Assembly (NCBI GenBank): GCA_035353395.1
Contig: DAOPZL010000009.1
Location: 15,202 to 79,201, forward strand
Source of the DNA: UBA1801 sp035353395
GTDB lineage: Bacteria > Acidobacteriota > Holophagae > Holophagales > Holophagaceae
Length of the DNA: 64,000 bases
Direction of reading: 5' to 3'
Shown one piece after another: positions 33,337 to 41,725 of this stretch (position 1 is the first letter of the stretch; each line of letters starts with the position of its first letter). The notes beneath the pieces are model-generated. The model saw only the letters and a program-made list of their open reading frames with translations. It was not told the DNA's origin and ran no database searches. The translations under genes were made by a program, and so were the position numbers.

Positions 33337-34231
33337 CGGTGACTCCATAGGGCGTGAACTTGTCGCCCAGAACTTTGGTGTAGTGTTCGTTCATGGAATC
33401 CATCCATGTGGAACGCTCGCGGTCCACGAACTTGCCCACGACGATGTCGCCCTGGTAGGTCAGGCCCACATCCTTCGTATCGGCGCCGTTCTTCACGATG
33501 CTGCGCTCCTTGTAGTACTTCACCTGGTCCACGCCGTCGCCCAGGCGGTTGCGCCGGGAGTAGAGGGTGGGGCAGGGGGACATGGCCTCGATGAAGACGA
33601 AGCCTTTCTTCTGGAGGCCTTCCTTCATGGCCTTGGCCAGCTGCCGGACGTGGTAGATCGTCCAGCGGGCCACGTAGACCGCGCCGCAGGCGTTGGCCAG
33701 GGCGGGAAGGTTGAAGGAACTCTCGAAGTTGCCGTAGGGCATCGTGGTCTGGGTCGGGCCGGTGGGCGTCGTGGGCGCCACCTGGCCTCCGGTCATGCCG
33801 TAGGTGAAGTTGTTCACGCAGACCACCATGAGGTCCATGTTGCGCCGGGCGGCGTGCAGGAAATGGTTGCCGCCGATGGCGGAGAGGTCGCCGTCGCCCG
33901 AGTAGACGACCACCTTCAGCCTGGGATTCGCCAGCTTCAGGCCCGTCGCGAAGGGGATCGCGCGGCCGTGGGTCGTGTGGAAGCTGTCCAGGTTCAGGTA
34001 GCCGGCCGTGCGGCCCGTGCAGCCGATGCCCGAGACGATGGCGATGTCGTCCATGTCCAGGCCGGAGTCCTGCAGGGCCCGCGTGAAGCAGTTCATGGTG
34101 GTTCCGATGCCGCAGCCGGGGCACCAGATGTGGGGCAGGCGGTCCTGCCTCAGATAGGGGAGCACCTGGTTCCCGAGGCCGAGTTCGCGTTCGAGGTCCT
34201 GCTCCAGTTCCTTGCCCATTCCTTCGCTCAT
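33323..34231 (-). CDS. korB: 2-oxoacid:ferredoxin oxidoreductase, beta subunit (thiamine diphosphate binding)
   Basis: The 302-residue catalytic beta subunit. The N-terminal part contains IWCPGCGIGTTMN, typical of KorB and VorB. The thiamine diphosphate/Mg motif is GDGDLSAIGGNHFLHAARRN (GDG near residue 115), continuing into NNFTYGMTGGQVAPTTPTG, the family hallmark. The start ATG 34231 overlaps the korA stop (ATGA). KorB-type sequence and the separate gamma and ferredoxin subunits favour 2-oxoglutarate as substrate, which would supply succinyl-CoA in a reductive or ferredoxin-linked TCA cycle. Branched-chain oxoacids remain possible. Confidence 0.92.
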   Translation of the reverse strand: MSEGMGKELEQDLERELGLGNQVLPYLRQDRLPHIWCPGCGIGTTMNCFTRALQDSGLDMDDIAIVSGIGCTGRTAGYLNLDSFHTTHGRAIPFATGLKLANPRLKVVVYSGDGDLSAIGGNHFLHAARRNMDLMVVCVNNFTYGMTGGQVAPTTPTGPTQTTMPYGNFESSFNLPALANACGAVYVARWTIYHVRQLAKAMKEGLQKKGFVFIEAMSPCPTLYSRRNRLGDGVDQVKYYKERSIVKNGADTKDVGLTYQGDIVVGKFVDRERSTWMDSMNEHYTKVLGDKFTPYGVTDGQD

Positions 34232-35388
34232 CGCGCCGCCTCCATGATCTTTTCCAGAATCACACCAGGTTCATGGACAGTGCCGCCGGCGTGGGTGACC
34301 GGGACGACCTTGGCGGATCCCGCGACCGCCCTCTCCACTTCGAGTACCATCTGGCCGAGGTTGATCTCGGGCACCACGAAGGCCTTCGCCTTCTTCGCGA
34401 TCTCCTTGATCCGCTTGGCCGGGAAGGGCCAGCAGATGACCATGCGCAGGTGGCCCACCTTCAGCCCCTTGGCCCGGGCCTGGGCCACGGCCGCCATCGC
34501 CACGCGGGAGGTGATGCCGTAGGAGACTACGACCACGTCGGCGCCTTCCACGCCGTCCTCGCGGACGTCCACGAGCTGGTCGGCATTGTCGCGGATCTTG
34601 TTGTTCAGGCGCTTGACGAGCTTCTCCTGGGTCGCCACGGTCATGTTCGGGTAGCCGCGCTCGTCGTGGGTGAGGCCGGTGACGTGGATGCGGTGGCCGT
34701 CGCCCGCCTTGGTCATGTACGGGACCGGGTCCTCGGCGGTGGTCTCGTAGGGCTTGTACTCGCCGGGCTCCTTCGTCGTCCACTTGCGTTCGACGATCTC
34801 GATCTTGTCGGCCGAGGGGATCTCGACGCGCTCGGTCATGTGGCCCACGACCTCGTCCATCATGAAGAACACCGGGACGCGCCAGGTCTCGGTCAGGTTG
34901 AAGGCCTTGATCATCAGGTCGAAGCATTCCTGGGGGGAATTGGGGGACAGGGCGATCACCTCGAAGTCGCCGTGGGAGCCCCACTTGGCCTGCATCATGT
35001 CGGCCTGGGCGGGCGCCGTGGGGAGCCCGGTGGAGGGGCCGCCGCGCTGCACGTTCACCCAGACGCTGGGCGTCTCGGTCATGAAGGCGTAGCCCAGGTG
35101 CTCCATCATGAGGGAGATGCCGGGGCCGCTGGACACCGACATGACCTTCTTCCCGCCCCAGACCGCCCCCTGGATGGTGATGGACGCCGCGAGCTCGTCC
35201 TCCATCTGGATGAACAGGCCGCCCACGGTGGGGATGCGGGATGCGAAACGCTCCACGATCTCCGTCGAAGGGGTGATGGGATAGCCGGCCACGAAGCGGC
35301 AGCCAGCCGCCAGGGCCCCTTCACAGGCGGCGTGATCGCCGTCGATGAAGTGGATGCCCGTGAGAACTCCTTTAGGATCCGCTTGCAA
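34228..35388 (-). CDS. korA: 2-oxoacid:ferredoxin oxidoreductase, alpha subunit
   Basis: The 386-residue alpha subunit. GDHAACEGALAAGCRFVAGYPITPSTEI occupies the N terminus (positions about 35265-35335), then FIQMEDELAASITIQGAVWGG, SSGPGISLMMEHLGYA, VQRGGPSTGLPTAPAQADM, and near the C terminus a transketolase C-like part with SYGITSRVAM and PEINLGQM. No ATG or GTG fits the start. I choose TTG at 35388 because GGAGG lies five bases upstream and the product then begins just before the conserved fold. The frame extends to 35787 but that section runs antisense through korD. korA and korB overlap by 4 bp. Confidence 0.92.
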   Translation of the reverse strand: MQADPKGVLTGIHFIDGDHAACEGALAAGCRFVAGYPITPSTEIVERFASRIPTVGGLFIQMEDELAASITIQGAVWGGKKVMSVSSGPGISLMMEHLGYAFMTETPSVWVNVQRGGPSTGLPTAPAQADMMQAKWGSHGDFEVIALSPNSPQECFDLMIKAFNLTETWRVPVFFMMDEVVGHMTERVEIPSADKIEIVERKWTTKEPGEYKPYETTAEDPVPYMTKAGDGHRIHVTGLTHDERGYPNMTVATQEKLVKRLNNKIRDNADQLVDVREDGVEGADVVVVSYGITSRVAMAAVAQARAKGLKVGHLRMVICWPFPAKRIKEIAKKAKAFVVPEINLGQMVLEVERAVAGSAKVVPVTHAGGTVHEPGVILEKIMEAAR

Positions 35389-35438
35389 GGTTACCTCCGT
35401 CGTTCCATGTACACACCGTTCCCATGTCAGAGCCGCGA

Positions 35439-35729
35439 CTACTTCGCGGAAGCTTCCGCGGCCGCCGCCGCCTTCTGGCGCTTCTCTTCGATGTCCTTCC
35501 AGCGCACGCCGTAGATCGCGAAGTCGGGGCAGTAGAGTCCGCAGAGATCGCATCCCGTGCAGTCCTCGGGACGGGCGAGCGTCGGGTAGTGGTAGCCCTT
35601 CGCGTTGAAATCCCTGGAGAAATCCAGGGAGTGTGTCGGGCAGAAGGTGATGCAGTAGGAACATCCCTTGCACACCTCGGCCCTTACGAAGACAGTGCCC
35701 TTGCCTTTCTTTGGTTCGTTGCCGGTCAT
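35439..35729 (-). CDS. korD: Ferredoxin-like delta subunit with two [4Fe-4S] clusters
   Basis: A 96-residue electron-transfer subunit. Two cluster motifs are present: VCKGCSYCITFCPTHSL (CxxCxxCxxxCP, residues about 19-35) and DCTGCDLCGLYCPDFAI (about 56-72). The C-terminal tail is Ala/Lys-rich and helical. It heads the operon kor D-A-B-C, 50 bp before korA. A purine-rich GAGGGGG lies 11 bases upstream of the ATG. Confidence 0.93.
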   Translation of the reverse strand: MTGNEPKKGKGTVFVRAEVCKGCSYCITFCPTHSLDFSRDFNAKGYHYPTLARPEDCTGCDLCGLYCPDFAIYGVRWKDIEEKRQKAAAAAEASAK

Positions 35730-35758
35730 ATAGTTTGGCCCCCTCGCCGATGCGGAAA

Positions 35759-35787
35759 ATCCTACACCCGACCTGAAAGGTCAACAA
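35759..35787 (-). promoter_or_regulatory. Candidate promoter of the kor operon
   Basis: On the minus strand TTGTTG (35787-35782) and TAGGAT (35764-35759) are spaced by 17 bp, 30 bp before the korD start. Upstream lie three short perfect inverted repeats: ACCTgaaAGGT (35771-35781), GAAAAAgTTTTTC (35799-35811) and GATGTAATTACATC (35820-35833). Confidence 0.4.
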
Positions 35788-35819
35788 GCTCGAAAAGGGA
35801 AAAAGTTTTTCGAAATATC

Positions 35820-35833
35820 GATGTAATTACATC
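35820..35833. repeat. Perfect 14-bp palindrome upstream of korD
   Basis: GATGTAATTACATC is fully self-complementary and sits about 35-50 bp upstream of the proposed kor -35, where an activator might bind. The bound regulator is unknown. Confidence 0.5.
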
Positions 35834-35885
35834 ATTTAATTGAGTTACACGACAGAATCGATAAGAAGAAATTTGTTCACGAAAC

Positions 35886-36815
35886 TTACGCATGCTTGTT
35901 TTGTTGACAATATGCAAAAGATATTCCCGGTTCCGTTTCCGCCTCGAGGCCCGGACTTGCAGCTTTCACGGGCAGGAGAGCCAAGCCCCCGCGGGCCGTT
36001 TCGCGAAACTCTTCCGGTAACCGCCTCCCCACCTTTCCCATGGTCTCGATGACTTCGTCCGCAGAAAAAAGGCTTTCACAGCCGGCGAGGGCCATTTCCG
36101 CTGACAGGACCGCATTGCTCGCGCCCAGCGCGTTGCGCTTCACGCAGGGGACCTCCACGAGGCCCCGCACCGGATCGCAGATCAGGCCCAGGATGTTGCC
36201 GAGGGCGAAGGCCACGGCGCTTCCGGCCTGGGCCGGCGATCCTCCCATCATCTCGACCAGCGCGCCGGCGGCCATGGCCGAGGCCGAGCCGACCTCCGCC
36301 TGGCAGCCGCCTTCCGCCCCGCTGAGCGACGCGGAACGCTCGATGACGAGGCCGATGCCTCCGGCGGTGAAGAAGGCCTCCACGAGCCGCTCTTCCGCGA
36401 TCCCGCGCGCCTCGGCCACCGTGAAGAGGGCGGCCGGAAGGACGCCGCAGGAGCCGGCCGTGGGGGCCGCGACGATCCGGCCCATGCATGCGTTGACCTC
36501 CGCGACGGCCATGGCCGCAGCCACCAGGCGCGAGAAGTCCGCCCCGAGCAGGGAGCCGCCCCCCGCGGCCCAGTCCGTGATCCGGTGGGCCTCGCCGGAG
36601 ATCAGCCCGCTGCGGGAACGCTGGGGGGATTCGAGTCCCCGGGCGAGGGCCTGGCGCATGACCCCGATGCGCGCGCGCATGAGGTCCCGAAGCTCCGTCT
36701 CCGGCTTCCCGGACTCGCGCGCCTCGTCCCGCAGGAAGACGCCGGAGAGCGGTCCTCCCGCCTCCTCGGCCACGGCGATGGTGCGCCCCAGGGAGCCTTC
36801 CTTCCCCTTCTGCAT
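35886..36815 (-). CDS. sdaAA: L-serine dehydratase, iron-sulphur-dependent, alpha subunit
   Basis: The 309-residue catalytic subunit that deaminates L-serine to pyruvate with a [4Fe-4S] cluster. Cluster cysteines are recognisable in APTAGSCGVLPAAL (near residue 123), GLICDPVRGLVEVPCVKRNA (two cysteines, near 212-225), with EGGCQAEVGSASAMAAGAL between. The two-polypeptide layout (beta gene first, alpha 3 bp later) is the Bacillus/Clostridium type, unlike the single-chain E. coli enzyme. The C terminus ends QQNKHA, close to the AT-rich gap before the kor promoter. Confidence 0.93.
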   Translation of the reverse strand: MQKGKEGSLGRTIAVAEEAGGPLSGVFLRDEARESGKPETELRDLMRARIGVMRQALARGLESPQRSRSGLISGEAHRITDWAAGGGSLLGADFSRLVAAAMAVAEVNACMGRIVAAPTAGSCGVLPAALFTVAEARGIAEERLVEAFFTAGGIGLVIERSASLSGAEGGCQAEVGSASAMAAGALVEMMGGSPAQAGSAVAFALGNILGLICDPVRGLVEVPCVKRNALGASNAVLSAEMALAGCESLFSADEVIETMGKVGRRLPEEFRETARGGLALLPVKAASPGLEAETEPGISFAYCQQNKHA

Positions 36816-36818
36816 GAT

Positions 36819-37487
36819 TCAGCCTCCGAAGCCCAGGGCAGGGATGAAACGTATCTGTTGGAAATTCGGAAGATGGCGCAAGGAGTCGAGGACGCCGTCC
36901 GGCGGGAGTTCATCGAGCTGCACGGACATGAGCGCCTGGCCGCCGCGGGACGTTCGGTGCACCTTCATCGACGCGATGTTGAGGCCCGCCCTCGCCAGGA
37001 TGGCGGACACCACGGCCACGCTCCCGGCCCGGTCGGGGTAGGCCAGCAGCAGGGTCGGGAATTCGCCGTCGAGGTTCGTCTTGAATCCGTCGATGTCCCA
37101 GATCTTGATGCGGGCCCCGCCGATGGAGCTTCCGCAGACATCCACTTCGTGGTCCGGGGTGGCCAGGTGGATGCGCACCGAGTTGGGATGCACGTCGCCC
37201 AGGTCCTCTTCCTCGAAGCGGTACTCGAGACCCTCCTCCAGCGCCCACCGGTCCGCCACGGGGATCCGCTCGTCGTCGGGCCCGAACCCCAGGATGCCCG
37301 CCAGCAGCGCCAGGGGCGTTCCGTGTCCGCGGCCCGTCGCCGCCATGGATCCGTGCAGGGCGATCCGGGCCTTCGCCGGGACGCTTCCCAGCAGGCGCCG
37401 CGCCATGAGCCCGATGCGCACCGCGCCCGCGGTATGCGAACTGGAGGGCCCGACCATGACGGGACCGATGATGTCGAATATTCCCAT
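36819..37487 (-). CDS. sdaAB: L-serine dehydratase, iron-sulphur-dependent, beta subunit
   Basis: The 222-residue partner of SdaAA. The N-terminal IFDIIGPVMVGPSSSHTAGAVRIG is diagnostic of the beta domain (positions about 37415-37485). HGSMAATGRGHGTPLALLAGILG follows near residue 55. The C terminus (residues about 145-222) is an ACT domain, with VVSAILARAGLNIASMKVHR, that likely binds L-serine as regulator. ATG 37487 has GGAGG five bases upstream; the frame extends to 37544 without need. It is followed 3 bp later by sdaAA. Confidence 0.93.
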   Translation of the reverse strand: MGIFDIIGPVMVGPSSSHTAGAVRIGLMARRLLGSVPAKARIALHGSMAATGRGHGTPLALLAGILGFGPDDERIPVADRWALEEGLEYRFEEEDLGDVHPNSVRIHLATPDHEVDVCGSSIGGARIKIWDIDGFKTNLDGEFPTLLLAYPDRAGSVAVVSAILARAGLNIASMKVHRTSRGGQALMSVQLDELPPDGVLDSLRHLPNFQQIRFIPALGFGG

Positions 37488-37568
37488 CGAACCTCCAGGA
37501 AGCGAGGGAGGCTCCATCATAGTCGCGGGGAGGCAGGCCGTCACGCACGCCCCGGCGGGGCGCTCCGG

Positions 37569-38396
37569 TCAACTGACCGGGACCAGGGCTTTCGGGGGCG
37601 GGAGCTCCGGATCCCCCGGATAGCGAACCCGTTCGAGGAACAGGCCCGAGGCGGGAGCCGCATTCTCGGCCCAGTGGAGCGTGGCCCTGGGATCGGGCCT
37701 GGCCAGGTGCCTCGCCACCTCCTCCGGATCCTCCCGCCCCAGGGCGCAACGCACGGAGGCCCCCACCATGCGCCGAACCTGGCGCCTCAGGAAGTGCCTG
37801 GCCGTGACCCGCAGCAGGATCAGGGATCCCTCGCGCAGGAACTCGCAGGCTCGGATCCGGCACCTGGAATCCTCGCCGGGCTCCAGGTCGGCGAAGGAGG
37901 CCAGGTCGTGGGGTCCTTCGAAGAGCCGCCAGCAAGCCTCCAGTGTCTCGAGGTCCAGGCGCCCCTTCGTCCACCAGACGTAGGGTTTCGCGAAGGCGCT
38001 CCGGCGCAGGCTGACCTGGTAGAGGTAGCTGCGCTCGAGGGCGTCGTGGCGCGCGTGGAAGGCGGGGCTGCACGCGGCGAGGGCCCGCACGGCGATGTCG
38101 GAGGGAAGGTGCTCGTCCAGCAGGCGCCTCAGCTCCGCCGGGGGGGGAGCCGCGGCGCCGTCCAGGTGGAGATGCGCCACCTGGCCCGCGGCATGGACGC
38201 CGATGTCCGTGCGGCCGGAACCCGCGAGGGCGAGGACCCGCAGCCCTCCCTCGTGGAGGAGGCGCTCGAGGGTGCCGGCCACGGTCCGGATCCCCTGGGC
38301 GCTCTGCCGCTCGCCCTGCTTCTGCCAGCCGTGGTAGCGGCTCCCGTCGTATTCCAGGAGCAGCCGGTAGGCTTTCCTGGCCTCGGCGGGCTTCAT
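37569..38396 (-). CDS. truA: tRNA pseudouridine(38-40) synthase TruA
   Basis: Isomerises uridines 38-40 in the anticodon arm of many tRNAs. The 275-residue protein has the catalytic Asp in LALAGSGRTDIGVHAAGQ (residues about 55-72), the N-terminal LLLEYDGSRYHGWQKQ, the AFHARHDALERSYLYQV motif II, and RQVRRMVGASV near residue 215. ATG 38396 overlaps the stop codon of the response-regulator gene (ATGA), so translation is probably coupled; there is no clear Shine-Dalgarno. Seven residues upstream is another in-frame start at 38417, inside the neighbour and less likely. Confidence 0.92.
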   Translation of the reverse strand: MKPAEARKAYRLLLEYDGSRYHGWQKQGERQSAQGIRTVAGTLERLLHEGGLRVLALAGSGRTDIGVHAAGQVAHLHLDGAAAPPPAELRRLLDEHLPSDIAVRALAACSPAFHARHDALERSYLYQVSLRRSAFAKPYVWWTKGRLDLETLEACWRLFEGPHDLASFADLEPGEDSRCRIRACEFLREGSLILLRVTARHFLRRQVRRMVGASVRCALGREDPEEVARHLARPDPRATLHWAENAAPASGLFLERVRYPGDPELPPPKALVPVS

Positions 38397-38797
38397 TCGG
38401 GCAGGGGCAGGACGCACCGGATCTCACCCAGGAAGGCGTCGGGATCGTGGATGGGCTTCGAGATGTAGTGCTCGGCCCCGGTCTCGGACAGGAAGCGCTC
38501 CCGGTCCCCGAACATGGCGTGGGCGGTGGCGAGCATGACGGGGACCTTGGCCGTCTCCGGCCTGGACTTGAGGAGCCGCGTGATGAAGATGCCGTCCACC
38601 TTCCGGCCCTCATAGGAGGAGCGCGAGAGGCTGATGTCCATGATGATCGCGTGGACGGTCCCGCTGGCGGCGAGCTGGAGGATCTCGTCGACGTCCTCCG
38701 AGACGCAGACTTCGTAGCCGCCCTTGCGGGTGAGCACCACCTTCATGAACTTCACGTTGATAGCGTCGTCCTCGACGATGAGGATCTTCTGTGGCAT
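38393..38797 (-). CDS. Single-domain response regulator
   Basis: A 134-residue stand-alone receiver domain without output domain. The acidic pair is in ILIVEDDAINVKF, the phospho-acceptor Asp in AIIMDISLSRSSYEG (near residue 54), the Thr/Ser switch in MLATAHA and Lys in YISKPI (near 114). The stretch after the Asp, SRSSYEGRKVDG, is longer than in CheY and resembles DivK/Cph-type loops. No kinase lies beside it. It is 16 bp after a PHP-domain gene and coupled to truA, which is probably incidental. Partner and output are unknown. Confidence 0.88.
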   Translation of the reverse strand: MPQKILIVEDDAINVKFMKVVLTRKGGYEVCVSEDVDEILQLAASGTVHAIIMDISLSRSSYEGRKVDGIFITRLLKSRPETAKVPVMLATAHAMFGDRERFLSETGAEHYISKPIHDPDAFLGEIRCVLPLPE

Positions 38798-38813
38798 CCG
38801 GGACCTCTGCGGG

Positions 38814-39698
38814 CTAAGGATACTCCGTTTGGCCGGACCCGGCCGCGGGATCCGGACCCCTTCGAGGCCTCCTGGCCTCCAGAGCCCCCAGGATCTCGTC
38901 CGGGACGTTCAGGTTCCCCCTCCCGGTGCCCAGGGAGAGCCCCGGTTTGGAACTGCCGTGGTAATCGCTGCCTCCGCAGGCCACCATGTCCAGGTCGCGG
39001 GCCAGCCTGCAGAAATACTGCTGCTCGGCGGGGCTGTATTCACCGTAGTAGGCCTCGAATCCCACGATGCCCAGGTCCTTCAGGTCCCGCATGGCTTCCT
39101 CCCAGCGGAAGCCGCGCTGGGAGCACCGGCCCGGGTGGGCCACGACGCAGACCCCTCCGGCTTCGGAGATCCACCGGACGGCCTCGGCGGGCGTGATCAC
39201 CCGGAAGGGGACGTGGCCCGGGCAGCCGTCGCCGATGAGGCGCGCGAAGACGTCCTGGCGGCTGCTGGCCGCGCCTCGCTTGATGAGGGCCTTGGCGAAA
39301 TGGGACCTGGAGAGGAGACGGGTCGGCGCCACCGCGGCCACCTCCTCGAGGGTGATCGGGATGTTCAGGGCGTGGAGGCGCTCGACCATCCGGAAGTTCC
39401 GCTCCTCCCGCCTCTGGCGCATGTCGCTGATGCGCTCCAGGAGCGTGGGGTGGAGCGGGTCGATGAAGAGCCCCAGGAGGTGGACCTCCATGTTCATGAA
39501 CCGGCAGCTCAGCTCCAGGCCCGGGACAAGCCGGGCCCTGGCTGCGGCCTGGGCCTCGAGGAAGCGCGGCAGTCCCGCCACGGTGTCGTGGTCGGTCAGG
39601 GCGACGGCCGAGAGGCCGCACCCGTCCGCCAGCTCCGCCAGAGCCTCGGGCGTGTCAGTGCCATCGGAGAAGATGGAATGGCAGTGGAGGTCGATCAA
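38814..39698 (-). CDS. PHP-domain metal-dependent phosphoesterase
   Basis: A 294-residue PHP phosphoesterase. Metal-binding motifs are DLHCHSIFSDGTDTPE (residues 3-18), VALTDHDTVAGLPRF (near 32-46), GLELSC (near 60), VVAHPGRCSQRG (near 190) and GGSDYHGSSKPG (near 258). This set matches YciV/TrpH-type enzymes that act on nucleoside 3',5'-bisphosphates (pAp) or remove 5' mononucleotides from short RNA. If so, it would overlap in function with the NrnA-like protein at the left end. The last 20 residues are Arg/Pro/Gly-rich. It is first of a leftward series with the response regulator and truA, and 49 bp after the FlhB-like gene. Confidence 0.87.
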   Translation of the reverse strand: MIDLHCHSIFSDGTDTPEALAELADGCGLSAVALTDHDTVAGLPRFLEAQAAARARLVPGLELSCRFMNMEVHLLGLFIDPLHPTLLERISDMRQRREERNFRMVERLHALNIPITLEEVAAVAPTRLLSRSHFAKALIKRGAASSRQDVFARLIGDGCPGHVPFRVITPAEAVRWISEAGGVCVVAHPGRCSQRGFRWEEAMRDLKDLGIVGFEAYYGEYSPAEQQYFCRLARDLDMVACGGSDYHGSSKPGLSLGTGRGNLNVPDEILGALEARRPRRGPDPAAGSGQTEYP

Positions 39699-39747
39699 GG
39701 TCGGACCCGGGAGGAAGGGTGGGACAGAACGGAATCGATGGAAAGGA

Positions 39748-40026
39748 TCAGGTCGCGAGCAGCCGGCGATTCGCGCGGTAGAGGGCCGCGAGCATCACCG
39801 CGACCGCCTGGAACAGTTCCGGGGGGATCATCATGTCGACATCGAGGGGCTCCAGGGCCTCGAGGAGATCGGGATCCCGCTCCACGGGAACGTCGTGTTC
39901 CCGGGCGAGATCCAGGATCCGGTCCGCCAGGAGCCCTCGTCCCTTCGCCACGAGCCTGGGCGCCGCGTCCAGGAAGGGCGCCTCGGGGTGGTAGCGAAGG
40001 GCTACGGCTCTGGGTCTCTTGGTCAT
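39748..40026 (-). CDS. Stand-alone FlhB C-terminal-like domain (EscU/YscU/HrcU switch-protein fold)
   Basis: A 92-residue protein resembling only the cytoplasmic C-terminal domain of FlhB and of type III secretion switch proteins (FhlX-like). It starts PRAVALRYHPEAPFLDAAPRLVAKGRG, then LADRILDLAREHDVPVERDP and IPPELFQAVAVMLAALYRAN, all matching the domain after the autocleavage loop. The NPTH cleavage site itself is absent, so the protein corresponds to the cleaved fragment. No flagellar or type III secretion gene is in the window. It lies 10 bp after the glycosyltransferase and is likely co-transcribed with it. Confidence 0.82.
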   Translation of the reverse strand: MTKRPRAVALRYHPEAPFLDAAPRLVAKGRGLLADRILDLAREHDVPVERDPDLLEALEPLDVDMMIPPELFQAVAVMLAALYRANRRLLAT

Positions 40027-40036
40027 TCCATGGAGA

Positions 40037-41557
40037 CTACTGGATCAGCTGGGTGGCCTTCTCGTCGTCCTCGAGTTCGTCCATCGCCAGCCGCCGGAAG
40101 ATGGCCATGTCGGCCAGGGACATGAAGCTGATGTAGGCGAAGCCGCTGAAGAAGAGCCAGAGGAAGGGGACGGAGGCCCACTTCCGGAGGTAGACGGCGA
40201 TCCCCATGGCCACGAGATAGTAGACGGCGAAGGCCAGGTCCAGGAAGGTGATGAGGCTCTTGGGCACCTTGTAGGCCCGCTTGCTGATGGCCTTGCCGTT
40301 CTCGTCCACGCCCAGCTTGGGCGTGCGCTTGAACTCGATGTCGTTGGTGAAGAAGCCTTCCAGCACGGCCTTGGCCTGGTTCAGGCCGAGCCCGATGCCG
40401 AGGCTCATCAGGCAGGGAATGTACTTGATCCGCTTGGTCCAGCCCTTGTTGTTCTTCACCTCGCGCTGGGACAGGCCGAAGTAGAGGCCCACGCTCACGG
40501 CGTTCAGCACGAAGAACGGGCCGTCGGTGAGCAGCAGGATCTTCGCGGGGGTTCCGGTGCGGAAGACCATGCAGGGAACCATGATGATGGCCAGGATGAC
40601 CATCAGGATGTAGTTGCAGTTGGCGGTCAGGTGGAACCAGCACTCGGCCTTGGTGTGCAGGCTCTCCTTGCTGGTGAGGAGGGTCTTCATGAGCTTGCGG
40701 ATGACCTGGGCGTTGCCCTTGGCCCAGCGGTGCTGCTGGCTCTTGAAGGCGTTCACCTCCACGGGCAGCTCGGCGGGGACCACGAGGTCCTTGAGGTAGA
40801 CGCCCCGCCAGCCCTTCAGCTGGGCGCGGTAGCTCAGGTCGGCGTCCTCGGTGATGGTGTCGTGCTGCCACCCGCCCGCGTCGGCGATGGCCGAGACGCG
40901 CCACATGCCCGCGGTGCCGGAGAAGTTGAAGAAGGCATTGGACCGGTGGCGGGCGGTGTGCTCGTAGATGAAGTGGCCGTCGAGCAGGATGGCCTGGACC
41001 TGGGTCAGGAGGGAGAAGTCCCGGTTGAGGTGGTCCCAGCAGCCCTGGATGAAGGCGATCTTGTCGTCGGCGAAGTGGGGGACGGCCTTCCGGAGGAAGT
41101 CCGGGGTGGGGAGGAAGTCGGCGTCGAACATGGCCACGAACTCGCCCTTGGCGGCCTTGAGGCCGTTGTCCAGGGCGCCGGCCTTGAAGCCGGTGCGGTC
41201 CGTGCGGTGGATGTAGCTGATGTCGTAACCCAGGAGGCGGTACCGCTCGCAGATGTTCTGGGCCACCTTGACGGTGTCGTCCGTGGAGTCGTCCAGCACC
41301 TGGATCTCGAGCTTCTCCTTGGGCCAGTCCATGCGGACGACGTAGTCCATGAGGCGCTCCACGACGTTCATCTCGTTGAAGATCGCGAGCTGCACGGTGA
41401 CCATCGGGAGGAAGTCCGGTCCGCCCTTGGGCTGGGGCACGTCCTTCTTGTGCCGGTAGTAAAGGATGAGCATCCAGAGCCGATGGGCCCCATAGATGCT
41501 GAGAATGGACAAGATCGTGAAGTAGGTCGCGAGCACGATCGTGCGGACGAGTTCCAT
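40037..41557 (-). CDS. Membrane glycosyltransferase family 2, cellulose-synthase-like
   Basis: A 506-residue processive-type glycosyltransferase. An N-terminal hydrophobic helix (residues about 3-25) is followed by the GT2 domain with VQVLDDSTDDTV-like LDDSTDD, FDADFLPTPDFL (DxD), TEDADLSYRAQLKGW and QQHRWAKGN, i.e. the full D,D,D,QxxRW set. At least four further membrane helices follow, such as YILMVILAIIMVPCMVF and LITFLDLAFAVYYLVAMG. It most resembles glucomannan/CslA-type or bacterial cellulose-synthase-like enzymes; the polymer and sugar donor are unknown. Start ATG 41557 has GAGGAGG about ten bases upstream; the frame extends to 41635. There is no BcsB, PilZ or cellulase gene nearby. 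Confidence 0.88.
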   Translation of the reverse strand: MELVRTIVLATYFTILSILSIYGAHRLWMLILYYRHKKDVPQPKGGPDFLPMVTVQLAIFNEMNVVERLMDYVVRMDWPKEKLEIQVLDDSTDDTVKVAQNICERYRLLGYDISYIHRTDRTGFKAGALDNGLKAAKGEFVAMFDADFLPTPDFLRKAVPHFADDKIAFIQGCWDHLNRDFSLLTQVQAILLDGHFIYEHTARHRSNAFFNFSGTAGMWRVSAIADAGGWQHDTITEDADLSYRAQLKGWRGVYLKDLVVPAELPVEVNAFKSQQHRWAKGNAQVIRKLMKTLLTSKESLHTKAECWFHLTANCNYILMVILAIIMVPCMVFRTGTPAKILLLTDGPFFVLNAVSVGLYFGLSQREVKNNKGWTKRIKYIPCLMSLGIGLGLNQAKAVLEGFFTNDIEFKRTPKLGVDENGKAISKRAYKVPKSLITFLDLAFAVYYLVAMGIAVYLRKWASVPFLWLFFSGFAYISFMSLADMAIFRRLAMDELEDDEKATQLIQ

Positions 41558-41725
41558 CGCTATCAAACCTCCTCGCCCACCAGCATGAGCGAACCTCAAT
41601 TCTGCCATCTTTTCGTCGAAAAGTCCTTTCATCATTAGGGAAAAACATTGGGAAAACTCGTGCCAATTTCAGCTAAAATGCTAAAAGTCCTTGATTCCTG
41701 ATCGGTTGCCCCAGAGCGAACACGA
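41558..41725. promoter_or_regulatory. Divergent promoter gap between the glycosyltransferase and Ser/Thr kinase genes
   Basis: This gap of under 170 bp is relatively AT-rich. TAAAAT at 41674-41679 is a good -10 candidate for the rightward kinase gene; the nearest -35-like element, TTGGGA at 41648-41653, is 20 bp away, longer than ideal. I see no convincing operator. Confidence 0.3.
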
